From NCBI GenBank assembly GCA_013215055.1, contig JABSRQ010000014.1, positions 1 through 64,000 of the forward strand: a stretch of DNA of 64,000 nt, read 5' to 3'. Position 1 is the first letter of the stretch. Every line of letters starts with the position of its first letter. A program made the position numbers and the translations under genes. This DNA is from Pseudomonadales bacterium (GTDB lineage Bacteria > Pseudomonadota > Gammaproteobacteria > Pseudomonadales > DT-91). The notes under the pieces are model-generated. The model made no database searches. It saw only the letters and a program-made list of their open reading frames with translations, and was not told where the DNA came from. Positions 8,936 to 17,738 of the stretch are shown here, in pieces.

Positions 8936-9931
8936 ATGAAAATTTTTGTGACAGGCGCTACCGGTTTAGTGGGTGCACATACTACGCTGGCGTTATTACA
9001 TGCAGGGCATGACGTGCGTTTATTGGTGCGTAATCAAGCGGCAGCACATAGCTATTTTCTGGCGCAGGGTTTTGACTTAAAAGATTTTATTGTCACGGAC
9101 ATGTTGGATAAAGAGGCCGTGAAATCTGGCATGCAAGGCTGTGATGCCGTGGTGCATATGGCTGCGATTGTGGATTTAGATGCACGTAATGCCAAACGTA
9201 CACAGGCAACCAATTTACAAAGTATTGACTCGGTGATTGGCAGTGCTTGTGAACTGGGCATAAAAAAAATTCTCTATGTTTCCAGTATGAGTATTTTTTA
9301 TGATTTTACCCAAAAAATGCTGACAGAAAATAGCCCATTGGCCGATGTAAAAGATGCCTATTCGTTATCAAAAAAATTATGTGAAATTCGCATAAGGGAA
9401 TTACAAGCTCAGGGTAAACCTATTATCACAACTTATCCTTCGGCGGTGTTTGGCCCAGATGATCCTAAGTTAGCCGAGAGTAATTACGCCATTGTGAACT
9501 TCTTTGAAAATGTTTTACCGTTGACCACTTCCGGTATGCAGTTTATTGATGCACGTGATATCGCCATTGCGCATCGGTTATTGATTGAAGGAGAGCTGGG
9601 TGAAGACAAAACCCAAGAACGTTATATTTTAGGTGGCACTTATACCCCTTGGGCTGATTTAGGTGGTTTTATTGAACAGGCAGCTGGGCAGAAAATTTCC
9701 AAGGTGAAAGTACCGGGGGCGATTTTTAGACTATTGGGTGTGTTGTTTGATGTTGCTAGAATATTTGTACCCATTAAGTTCCCTATTTCCAAGGAATCCA
9801 TGCGCATCGTTACACAGCTACCTCCAACCACATCGGATAAGTTATTTGCTAAAACCGGCATGGCCTTTAGGCCAGTAGAAGAGACATTAAAAGATACGAT
9901 TGAATGGTTACGAAAGGCCAAGCATATTTAA
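8936..9931 (+). CDS. NAD(P)-dependent epimerase/dehydratase family protein (extended SDR)
   Basis: The 331-residue product opens with MKIFVTGATGLVGAH, the GxxGxxG dinucleotide fold of extended short-chain dehydrogenases (Gly7, Gly10, Gly13). It has the VVHMAA strand (residues about 72-77), Ser in YVSSMSIF and the catalytic Tyr142-x3-Lys146 pair in DAYSLSKKL. Such proteins act on nucleotide sugars, flavonoids, sterols (3-beta-hydroxysteroid dehydrogenase-like) or aldehydes, and sequence by eye does not separate these. A steroid 5-alpha-reductase-like gene lies about 0.5 kb downstream on the other strand, which leaves a sterol or steroid role open but unproven. There is no operon partner. Confidence 0.88.
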   Translation: MKIFVTGATGLVGAHTTLALLHAGHDVRLLVRNQAAAHSYFLAQGFDLKDFIVTDMLDKEAVKSGMQGCDAVVHMAAIVDLDARNAKRTQATNLQSIDSVIGSACELGIKKILYVSSMSIFYDFTQKMLTENSPLADVKDAYSLSKKLCEIRIRELQAQGKPIITTYPSAVFGPDDPKLAESNYAIVNFFENVLPLTTSGMQFIDARDIAIAHRLLIEGELGEDKTQERYILGGTYTPWADLGGFIEQAAGQKISKVKVPGAIFRLLGVLFDVARIFVPIKFPISKESMRIVTQLPPTTSDKLFAKTGMAFRPVEETLKDTIEWLRKAKHI

Positions 9932-10218
9932 AGGCATAGGAAGAGCGTCTATTGTAGCAAGGGGCGCTATCTATTTGCTGTAAATGGAGATGATGGTTAA
10001 TATTGCGTACCGATTAACCGTCGTTTGACGACAGCACTTGAAATATGCCTGGGAATGTTGATAGGCAAGTTGCCAGAGGCGTTCAGCCAGTGAAGTATTA
10101 GTGACTATAGTTACTGCATCTAGAGAGCCGGGCTCCTGATTATGCAATCGACTCAGGTGCCACCATTACGGTTACTGCATTCGAACCACTACAAAAACCA
10201 GTGGCTTAAGCCCTGTCT

Positions 10219-10435
10219 ATGTTTATGCCTTTTTTTTATGTGTTAATCAAACATCAACAAGATGTTTTTTCGCTTTCGTTACAAGAATTAATGTTGTTGA
10301 AGATAGTGACCGCATCCAATATCTACAAGAAATTGATTGATGCGCCTGCCGCTATTGTTGTTATCAGTGCCGAAGATATACAGCAACCACGGCGCCTTAA
10401 TAGAACAGGCCGTTAGCTCTTTATTTACAGCGTAA
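10219..10435 (+). pseudogene. remnant of a TonB-dependent receptor N-terminus
   Basis: The 65-codon frame contains FSLSLQELMLLKIVTASNIY and then DAPAAIVVISAEDIQQ. This is the beginning of the mature part and plug of TonB-dependent receptors; compare LSLEDLLNITV in the intact receptor at 4437 and DAPAVISVISAKEIKQ in the one at 33140. The frame then leaves the family, but a shifted frame from 10391 reads GALIEQAVSSL, matching the next plug helix, before a stop at 10433. So this is a frameshifted fragment, and everything after about 75 residues has been deleted. It overlaps the end of the 5-alpha-reductase-like gene by 11 bases. The 287 bases upstream hold nothing I recognise. Confidence 0.7.
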
Positions 10436-11210
10436 AAGGCATGATGGCCTTGCGGTTATTGGGGTATTCATCTTTGAATTTTTCGATATACCACTTATGC
10501 GTTTCCAGGCTTTGAGCGATCAGAGGCACGGCAACCCAAATAGCATACACCGCTCCCATTAATGACCAGCTCATGATGGCGAACCCCACCCACTCGATGA
10601 TCTCACCCAAATAGTTCGGGCAGGAGATATATTTATACATGCCGCCTTTAGGGATTTTGTAGTCTGTATCCCCTGGAGCGCGTAAATTAATGAGTATATT
10701 GTCTGAATGGATATTGATCACAAAGCCTATAAAAAACAATATTAAGCCGATGATAAAGCGTGGGTCATACAGCCATTCAATCGGGTATTCACGTAAATCG
10801 CCGAAGTAATGGCCAATCAAATATCCGTTGATAATATAAAATGTCATCGAAGATAACACCGAGAGTATGGCGATCTGCTTGCCTTTTACTTTAATTCGAC
10901 GTGGATAGATGATGGCGCGATTAAAGTAATGCATAACAAAAACCGCCAGCATAATAAACGACACATTGATGGGATTACTTCCCGCTAGATAAAAAGCGAT
11001 AACCACAATTAATATCGGCACTTCCATAACGATCCAGCCGGTTTTTTTATCCATCATGCCTAATGCACCCATTTTCCGTTGAGGCACTCGGCTGCTTAAC
11101 GGCAGTTCTTTAGAGAAGAATAAACTGCCGCCGGAAATGATGCCAAAGATACCCCAATAGATAAGAAAGGTATTAAAGGTCGATAGAGGGATGGTATTTA
11201 AATATTCCAT
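10425..11210 (-). CDS. steroid 5-alpha-reductase-like membrane oxidoreductase
   Basis: A 261-residue polytopic membrane protein, the length of animal SRD5A1 (about 259). The C-terminal region has the family signature: DNILINLRAPG (about 170-180), YKIPKGGMYKYISCPNYLGE (184-203) and IIEW, which in the 3-oxo-5-alpha-steroid 4-dehydrogenase family form the NADPH and substrate pocket. Known members reduce the delta-4 double bond of 3-oxosteroids or the enoyl bond in polyprenol and fatty-acyl substrates. The bacterial substrate here is not known. It is monocistronic, and its stop overlaps the TonB-receptor remnant on the other strand. The 291-bp gap upstream holds no gene I can see. Confidence 0.85.
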   Translation of the reverse strand: MEYLNTIPLSTFNTFLIYWGIFGIISGGSLFFSKELPLSSRVPQRKMGALGMMDKKTGWIVMEVPILIVVIAFYLAGSNPINVSFIMLAVFVMHYFNRAIIYPRRIKVKGKQIAILSVLSSMTFYIINGYLIGHYFGDLREYPIEWLYDPRFIIGLILFFIGFVINIHSDNILINLRAPGDTDYKIPKGGMYKYISCPNYLGEIIEWVGFAIMSWSLMGAVYAIWVAVPLIAQSLETHKWYIEKFKDEYPNNRKAIMPFTL

Positions 11211-11501
11211 TTAACATCTGCAAATAGGGTGAATGATATTTTTTGCGTAGCTTAACAGGCCGCTTAAGAAACGAAAAGCTCAGTTCGCCGGGAGCTTATG
11301 ACGGGGGGTGAAAAAATAAGGCTCAGATCTTTCAAGCCCCTGGCCTTATATTTTGCTAGCGTATTGAGGCTCTCTGTACGATGCCGAAGGCTCCGTAGTA
11401 TTAGGGAATCTGACATAATGCTTGCACATCAATAAAAGGAAAATGATCACCTGGAAAATCAGCTAAAATGATTGCAGTGTTATTAATGCCGGGGAAACAG
11501 C

Positions 11502-11999
11502 GTGAATAAAAATAGTAGAAAACCTTATGATGATGCAATTGCCGCGGTCAGCATCGAGGCGTGTCTGGCCGATCAACGCATACATCAAAACCCTCAGCCG
11601 AAGTGGGGCTGGCCTGGACGCAAGATTTGCATATTATTGATTGTGTCATTTTCGTTAGTCTTGCTACCGTTATTTGTTTTTATGTGGGTATTTAATCTGG
11701 TGTATTTTTGGCTGCGTAATCAGCCATCGATCAACCCCGGGCCTTATTTCAAATTTGATCGCCATCGTATCGCTCATATCAGCACAATGGATAAACTCTG
11801 GTGTGAGTATTGTGAATGGGCAAATGGCACTTTGCAGTGGACGTTGGCTATCACCAATGAGATTGAACGTCGCTATTGCCCGATTAAAAATCAGTGTGAT
11901 CCACATTGTGACAAAGCCAAGCAATGGCGTGACGAATTCCTGGATTTTAAGCATCAACCTGAAGATCTAAAAGCGTATTACCGGGATGCTTCGAAGTGA
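11502..11999 (+). CDS. membrane protein with cytosolic-type Cys cluster, function unknown
   Basis: GTG start with GGGG about 10 bases upstream; 165 residues. A soluble N-terminus of about 45 residues is followed by one strong hydrophobic segment (about 46-70), then a C-terminal domain with CEYC and a C-x5-C-x3-C group (YCPIKNQCDPHC), a possible zinc or iron-sulfur site. I do not recognise the family. The same reading frame continues past the TGA at 11997 and a TAG at 12033 into a protein-like stretch ending at 12212 (see next entry). The annotated stop may therefore be a nonsense change in a longer ancestral gene, or the alignment of frames may be chance. Confidence 0.6.
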   Translation: MNKNSRKPYDDAIAAVSIEACLADQRIHQNPQPKWGWPGRKICILLIVSFSLVLLPLFVFMWVFNLVYFWLRNQPSINPGPYFKFDRHRIAHISTMDKLWCEYCEWANGTLQWTLAITNEIERRYCPIKNQCDPHCDKAKQWRDEFLDFKHQPEDLKAYYRDASK

Positions 12000-12035
12000 C
12001 ATTGTCTGCAAAGCCGGCTGGGCGTTGAAAAATAG

Positions 12036-12212
12036 TGGTTTGAGTCATACGATCTGGATTCTGATTTCGAATATTCCAGCGCGCTGAATCATCAAATCGA
12101 AGGTAAGCTGCTTGTTGCAAGACACAGCATTATTGAAACGTATGAATTCTCAATGGTCTGTTATAGCGCCGATGGCACATTGGATACACAGAATTTTTGG
12201 CCTCTGCAATAA
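12036..12212 (+). pseudogene. gene remnant without a start codon
   Basis: A stop-bounded frame of 58 codons contains SYDLDSDFEYSSALNHQIEG and ends in CYSADGTLDTQNFWPLQ before TAA at 12210. It looks like the C-terminus of a real protein, but the frame has no start codon near its beginning. It is in the same frame as the gene ending at 11999, separated by two stops. The rest of the 436-bp gap up to 12436 holds no gene I can see. Confidence 0.4.
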
Positions 12213-12435
12213 ACACATATCGGCTTAAGAAGCCGTAAAGCTGTTCACTCTAACGTGGCTGCCTTGCGAATCATATACATCTCTATCGCCTTCTGCCTTG
12301 CAGATAAAAGGACGTATTCCACCAAGAGGTCAGGTCCTATCCTTTTTCACTCAGATTTATTTATACTCTATTGATATAAAAAAATCCCCATAATATACTT
12401 TTTGATCTAACAGCCATCATAGAAAAGGATTTTTG

Positions 12436-15400
12436 ATGTCGCGATCAAGCCATGCCTTCCTAACACTTTTATTAATTTCTACGTTATCTGCTTGTAGTGA
12501 CAGCGGGGGCAGTGATACAGATCCTGCTGGCGATGGTGGTGGCGATGCTATCGTTGAACCTCAGGGCACTCCCCCAGCTCAGATAACGGACAGCGACGGC
12601 GATGGCATAGCCGATAACAGTGATGCGTTTAAAGATGATGCCGCAGCCAGTGTCGATGCCGATCATGATGGCCTGCCGGATAGTTGGAATGATAGTTGTG
12701 ATGTCACTTGTCAGGAAAACTCTAACCTCGTTATTGATACTTCGTTAGATGATAGCGACAACGATGGTGTGGTGAATGGAGACGATGCTTTACCAGAAAA
12801 CCCTGATGAATCTGCCGATAGCGATGGTGATGGCGTAGGGGACAACAGTGATGCCTTTGTTAATAATCCTGCCGCCAGCATCGATGCTGATATGGATGGA
12901 CTGCCGGATAGCTGGAATGAAAGCTGCGATGAAAGTTGTCAGCAAGATTCTGAACTCAGTCAAGATACCTCCCTAAATGATACCGATAACGACGGCATTA
13001 CCAATGATAAAGATGCCTTACCGAATAACCCTACCGAAACCCTGGATACCGATAAAGACGGTATAGGCGATAATAGCGATGCTTTTGTAAACAATGCTGC
13101 AGCCAGTGTGGACGGTGATAAAGACGGATTACCTGATGCTTGGAATGAAGCCTGTAATTCAGCCTGTCAGCAAGACTCCACTTTAACTTTAGATACTTCG
13201 TTGGATGATTTTGATAACGATGGTGTGGTTACAGCAGCAGACGCTTTCCCTGAAGATGCTACCGAGAGCAAAGATACTGATGGTGATGGTGTTGGCGATA
13301 ACGCCGATGCGTTTGTAAACAAAGCAGCAGCTAGCATTGATGTTGATGGCGATGGTTTACCCGATGGCTGGAATGACGGCTGTGATGAAGCGTGCCAACA
13401 GGATTCAGGCTTAACCTTAGATACCCTGCTTTCAGATACTGACAATGACGGTGTAGTTAATGCCGAAGATGCCTTCCCAGAAAATGCCGCAGAGACTAAA
13501 GATACGGATAAAGATGGTGTAGGTGATAACAGCGATGTATTTGTGAACAACGTAGCCGCGAGTGCGGATGCGGATGAAGATGGTCTGCCTGATGCGTGGA
13601 ATGATGGCTGTGATGAGACTTGTCAGAACGCATCGACTTTAACCTTGGATCTACATTTAGCGGATTCTGATAACGATGGAGTTATCAATGATCAAGATGC
13701 TTATCCACTGGATGCGACAAAGAGTTTATTTACGCTTTCAGGCTCGGTGACGGGCTTAAAAGGCGGTATTGATCTTCTATTAGACACCCAGACGATTACA
13801 TTAGCAGCCGATGGTGATTTTAAGTTTGAAGTCACTAAGGATAGTATTTACAGCATTAGCTTAGCGGGTTATCAGCAAGTGAATGCCTATCAAATTTGTG
13901 AGCTGGTTAATGCAGCAGGCATCGCTACGGCGGATGTCAGTGATTTAAGTGTGCAGTGTCAGATTAAAGTACCACTGGCTGTGGCCATTGCCAAAGTGAC
14001 GGATGCATACTTTGCCAACTGTTTAACCTCAACGTTAAGTCAAAGTTTTGCCTATGAGGTAAGCAGTATTAGTTGTAAGAATAAAAATATTGTTCAAGTT
14101 GATGGATTATCGGATTTCATTAATTTGAAAAAATTGATTGTTGATGGAAATGTCATTACCTCGGTTGATGTAAGCGCCAACCTTTTTCTTGAGGAGTTAT
14201 CTTTATACGGTAACAAGTTAAGTGCTCTGGATATAGCGGCTAATGTAAATCTAACAAGGTTGATAGTAACCCAAAATGAATTCACGGAACTGGATGTTTC
14301 CAAAAACACCGCACTGCAGGTACTGGGTGCCAATTTTAATAATATTAGTGCTCTGGATGTTTCTAATAATCTGGCGTTGAATGAGATTGCATTTGAGAGA
14401 AATAAATTGACCAGTATTGATATTTCAATGCTACCGAAGTTAGAAAAAGTACTATTTTCAGGCAATCCCCTGGGAACTATCGACGTGACGGCGAATCCAG
14501 AAATTACCAATTTGTATCTGGATTCAACTGGGTTGAGCAGTATTGATCTGACTAACAATACAAAGCTAAGTAAACTTTTCTTGAAAAAGAACACGATCAC
14601 TGTGCTGGACCTTAGCAACAATCAGGCAATGTATGAGCTGGATGTCTCTGAAAATCAACTTTCAGTATTGGATTTATCAACACATAATAACTTGTGGAAA
14701 GTGAAGGTAGGCAGTAATCAGCTGGTTGATCTGGATGTAAGTTTAAGCACAAAATTATATGAGCTATCAGCATTCGGCAATCAGTTAACAGGGATAGATC
14801 TAAGTAATTTATCCAGTTTAAGAACGTTAAAAATTTCATCCAATTTATTAACTCAACTGGATGTGTCTAACAATACTGACTTATGGTCTTTATGGGCGAC
14901 AAACAATAAACTGGATAATATCGACCTGTCTGCCAATACCCATTTGGCATCATTGTTTTTGACCAAGAACAAATTAACTCAATTGGATTTATCGGCGAAT
15001 ACTGACTTGCAATCATTACGCCTGGATGATTTGTCTTTAACCAGTCTTGATCTTTCTAACTGTGTCAATCTTCAAAATGTCCAGGTGGAAAATAATCTGC
15101 TCAGTAGTCTTAACGTGACTGGGTTGACAAAATTATCGCATCTATATTTGCGGAACAATCAATTACAATCAGTGGATGTTTCCACAAACACCGGTCTTTC
15201 GGGATTGTACATGGATAGTAATCAAATAAACTATCTAGATGTAACTAGCAATACTAAGTTAACTTCCCTGTCTGTTGAAAATAACCAGCTGGAAAATATC
15301 GATGTTTCTAACAATACCCGTTTATCCTATTTGGAATTACAAAATAACTTTTTTAGCAATGTGCCAACAGGTATCCGCAATCAGAGTACAGGCACAACGA

Positions 15401-17553
15401 TTAGGCTTACGGATAATATTTTTGATGCGGCAGCTATTACTGAACTGACCACGCTGCAACAGACATATACCAAACTGACCTTTAGCAATAAAGCTATAGA
15501 CACCGATAGAGATGGGGTGGCCGATGAGCAGGATGCGTTTATTAACAATGCGGATGCAAGCATCGATGCCGATGCCGATGGTTTGCCTGATGTTTGGAAT
15601 GAAGGCTGTGATGCCGCCTGTCAGACAGTCTCTGTATTAACCCTCGATAGTTTATTAAATGATAGTGATAACGATGGCATCACTAATGACCTAGATGCTT
15701 ACCCCCACGATAATAGCAAAAGTGCTTTCCTTGTTTCTGGCACTGTTACAGGCTTAGTCAATTCAATCGATATTGTCTTAGGAGAACAAAAAAAAAGTTT
15801 ATCGGCCGATGGTATTTTTCAATTTGAAGTGGCAAATAATGCCAGCTTTACCATCGCTTTAGAGGGCTATCAGCAAGTTGAAGCTAATCAACAGTGTGTT
15901 ATTGATCAGCCCAGCCATACCGCAAGCCAGGATGTCAGTGGTTTGGCGGTTCTGTGTCAGATACGTGTTCCACTTGCACAGGCTATCGCCAATGTCTCAG
16001 ATGTTAACTTTGCCAACTGTCTTAGCGCAGGGCAAAACAAAACTTTCGCCGATGAGGTGGAAGAAGTGTTCTGTAAATACAAATCGATTACAAGCGTCGA
16101 AGGTTTAGGTGATTTTGTTAATTTACGCATTTTAGAATTAGACTCTAATCAAATCACCAACGTCGATGTGTCGGGGAATTTGGCATTAGCGAAATTAACG
16201 TTAGGTGGAAACCTGTTAACTAGTCTGGACGTGTCAGCGAACAAGGCATTGACATATCTCAACTTGTATAAAAATCAGTTAATGAGCATTGATCTTCAGG
16301 ATAATATCGCTTTGAAAACCCTGTCTATGGGTAAAAATAAGCTGTCAGATATCGATCTTTCAAAGAATACGGAGTTAACCCAGCTGTTTATGTCTGGCAA
16401 TACCTTCAGCGGCATGGATGTTTCACTGTTTAGTAAACTGCAATATCTTGATTTGTCTGATAACCCGGATATATCTAGCATAGATCTATCGATGAATCCC
16501 GCGCTGAAGTCCTTTTACTTCACGAATAATGCATTAACCGCTATCGATTTATCGGCCAATGTAGAACTTGAGATACTTAATTTAGACAGAAATAAATTAG
16601 AGACGCTGGATGTGACGAATAACCCTAAGTTGATAAGGTTGCAAGCCAGAGAAAACAATTTCACGACCTTAGACTTGTCGGGAAATCCTGAATTAATGGA
16701 TGTGGAGTTATATTATAGCAAGCTGACGATGCTTGATATTTCAGCCAATCAAAAATTAACCAAACTACAGCTTGAGGGCAGTCCGATTTTAGAGATCGAT
16801 GTATCACTGGCTCCAGATTTGAAAGAGTTAAGGCTTGGTTATGCAGACGTAACATCACTGGATCTGTCGAATAATACCAAGTTGACGTTGCTTTATATTA
16901 CTCAAACTGGCATCACCGATCTGGATATGTCAATGGCTCCGGAGCTGGCATACTTAAGCGCAGAGGATGCGCCTTTGAATACACTTGATATCAGCGTCAA
17001 TACAAAACTGAAAAGTTTAAGTTTACAAAATAATAATGTTTCGGTGTTAGACCTTTCACAACATACTGAATTACAGCACCTTAGAGCACAGGGCATGCTC
17101 ATAACTACTTTGAATGTTTCCAATAGCCCGAATCTTGCATATATCTATGCCTCGAATAGTCAATTAATCAGTATTAATGTGAGTGGGCTTAAAAAATTAA
17201 AAACTTTAGAGGTCGGAGGGAATCAACTGGAAAGCATCGATGTTTCGACGAATACTGAACTGTCAAATCTTTCGATTCCCGAAAATAAACTCACTGCCCT
17301 GGATGTCTCGGCCAATACCAAGCTTTACTCTATTTATGCTCCGGGCAATGCATTAACAAACATCGATATTTCTAATAATATTAATCTCTCTAACCTAGCA
17401 CTCAATAACAATTTCTTAGAGAGTGTTCCTGCAGGCCTCAGTAATATTATATCGACAACGGCAAGAATTTATTTAACCGAGAATCCATTAAGTGATGTTG
17501 CAAAAGCAGAGTTGGAGATATTAAAAGCCACTTATAGCAATCTTAGTTATTGA
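12436..17553 (+). CDS. giant surface lipoprotein: Ca-type repeats plus two leucine-rich-repeat arrays
   Basis: 1705 residues. ATG at 12436 is preferred over the TTG just before it, because AAAAGGA lies 6 bases upstream. The signal peptide ends in lipobox LSAC. Five tandem 76-residue repeats (residues 52-431) each contain two DxDGDGxxD calcium loops and a conserved C-x3-C pair. A beta-sandwich-like segment (SGSVTGLKGG..., about 120 residues) follows, then 19 leucine-rich repeats of exactly 21 residues, consensus LDVSNNTxLxxLxLxxNxL. The set then recurs: one 76-residue repeat, a second SGTVTGL segment and 20 more LRRs. LRR arrays usually bind protein or glycan ligands, so an adhesin or surface-recognition role is likely. 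It is monocistronic. Confidence 0.88.
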   Translation: MSRSSHAFLTLLLISTLSACSDSGGSDTDPAGDGGGDAIVEPQGTPPAQITDSDGDGIADNSDAFKDDAAASVDADHDGLPDSWNDSCDVTCQENSNLVIDTSLDDSDNDGVVNGDDALPENPDESADSDGDGVGDNSDAFVNNPAASIDADMDGLPDSWNESCDESCQQDSELSQDTSLNDTDNDGITNDKDALPNNPTETLDTDKDGIGDNSDAFVNNAAASVDGDKDGLPDAWNEACNSACQQDSTLTLDTSLDDFDNDGVVTAADAFPEDATESKDTDGDGVGDNADAFVNKAAASIDVDGDGLPDGWNDGCDEACQQDSGLTLDTLLSDTDNDGVVNAEDAFPENAAETKDTDKDGVGDNSDVFVNNVAASADADEDGLPDAWNDGCDETCQNASTLTLDLHLADSDNDGVINDQDAYPLDATKSLFTLSGSVTGLKGGIDLLLDTQTITLAADGDFKFEVTKDSIYSISLAGYQQVNAYQICELVNAAGIATADVSDLSVQCQIKVPLAVAIAKVTDAYFANCLTSTLSQSFAYEVSSISCKNKNIVQVDGLSDFINLKKLIVDGNVITSVDVSANLFLEELSLYGNKLSALDIAANVNLTRLIVTQNEFTELDVSKNTALQVLGANFNNISALDVSNNLALNEIAFERNKLTSIDISMLPKLEKVLFSGNPLGTIDVTANPEITNLYLDSTGLSSIDLTNNTKLSKLFLKKNTITVLDLSNNQAMYELDVSENQLSVLDLSTHNNLWKVKVGSNQLVDLDVSLSTKLYELSAFGNQLTGIDLSNLSSLRTLKISSNLLTQLDVSNNTDLWSLWATNNKLDNIDLSANTHLASLFLTKNKLTQLDLSANTDLQSLRLDDLSLTSLDLSNCVNLQNVQVENNLLSSLNVTGLTKLSHLYLRNNQLQSVDVSTNTGLSGLYMDSNQINYLDVTSNTKLTSLSVENNQLENIDVSNNTRLSYLELQNNFFSNVPTGIRNQSTGTTIRLTDNIFDAAAITELTTLQQTYTKLTFSNKAIDTDRDGVADEQDAFINNADASIDADADGLPDVWNEGCDAACQTVSVLTLDSLLNDSDNDGITNDLDAYPHDNSKSAFLVSGTVTGLVNSIDIVLGEQKKSLSADGIFQFEVANNASFTIALEGYQQVEANQQCVIDQPSHTASQDVSGLAVLCQIRVPLAQAIANVSDVNFANCLSAGQNKTFADEVEEVFCKYKSITSVEGLGDFVNLRILELDSNQITNVDVSGNLALAKLTLGGNLLTSLDVSANKALTYLNLYKNQLMSIDLQDNIALKTLSMGKNKLSDIDLSKNTELTQLFMSGNTFSGMDVSLFSKLQYLDLSDNPDISSIDLSMNPALKSFYFTNNALTAIDLSANVELEILNLDRNKLETLDVTNNPKLIRLQARENNFTTLDLSGNPELMDVELYYSKLTMLDISANQKLTKLQLEGSPILEIDVSLAPDLKELRLGYADVTSLDLSNNTKLTLLYITQTGITDLDMSMAPELAYLSAEDAPLNTLDISVNTKLKSLSLQNNNVSVLDLSQHTELQHLRAQGMLITTLNVSNSPNLAYIYASNSQLISINVSGLKKLKTLEVGGNQLESIDVSTNTELSNLSIPENKLTALDVSANTKLYSIYAPGNALTNIDISNNINLSNLALNNNFLESVPAGLSNIISTTARIYLTENPLSDVAKAELEILKATYSNLSY
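12589..13728 (+). repeat. five tandem 228-bp coding repeats
   Basis: Five in-frame copies of a 228-bp unit (76 codons) starting DSDGDG or DTDxDG and ending before the next such motif. A sixth, isolated copy lies at 15499-15726. The copies differ at many positions, so this is an old protein-level repeat rather than a recent DNA amplification. Confidence 0.85.
14164..15360 (+). repeat. leucine-rich-repeat array 1: 19 units of 63 bp
   Basis: Nineteen consecutive in-frame 63-bp units without a single length change, each coding for xDxSxNxxLxxLxLxxNxLx. The perfect 21-residue period indicates one continuous solenoid, closed by a capping segment (VPTGIRNQ). Confidence 0.85.
16162..17424 (+). repeat. 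leucine-rich-repeat array 2: 20 units of about 63 bp
   Basis: Twenty in-frame units of the same type as array 1. Nineteen have 21 codons and one (MDVSLFSKLQ...) has 22. It is closed by VPAGLSN, matching the VPTGIRN cap of array 1, which supports origin by duplication of the whole module. Confidence 0.85.
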
Positions 17554-17572
17554 TAACTGCATCTCTTCAGGG

Positions 17573-17603
17573 CTGCATCGCTAATCGATGATTAACGATG
17601 CAG
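17573..17603. terminator. strong hairpin after the LRR lipoprotein gene
   Basis: CTGCATCG (17573-17580) pairs with CGATGCAG (17596-17603), and inside it TAATC pairs with GATTA around a GAT loop. It starts 20 bases after the lipoprotein stop, between convergent genes. There is no T-run, so it may act as a factor-dependent end or mRNA-stabilising hairpin. A second inverted repeat, GGATGCC/GGCATCC, lies at 17640-17670. Confidence 0.5.
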
Positions 17604-17738
17604 ATTCTCAAAGCTGCTGGCAATGATGAGCTTGATTCCGGATGCCTCTTACCATCACGCCCTGGCATCCATTTAAGGATGTTAGTGGCACGAAAATCAG
17701 CGATTCCAGCGGCATCAGCACGGTGGCAGACGTTTTTA

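Noticed and set aside
12330-12357. GGTCAGGTCCTATCCTTTTT upstream of the LRR gene, reminding me of sequences near some mobile repeats
   Set aside because: Only one copy is visible, with no inverted repeats or transposase, so a mobile element cannot be supported.
12484-17123. Several long minus-strand open frames inside the LRR lipoprotein gene, up to 175 codons
   Set aside because: They recur with the repeat period and are shadows of the repeated plus-strand coding sequence.
12589-17424. Regularly spaced repeats that could suggest a CRISPR array
   Set aside because: The repeats are in frame, diverged, code for Ca-binding and LRR motifs, and have no unique spacers or cas genes.
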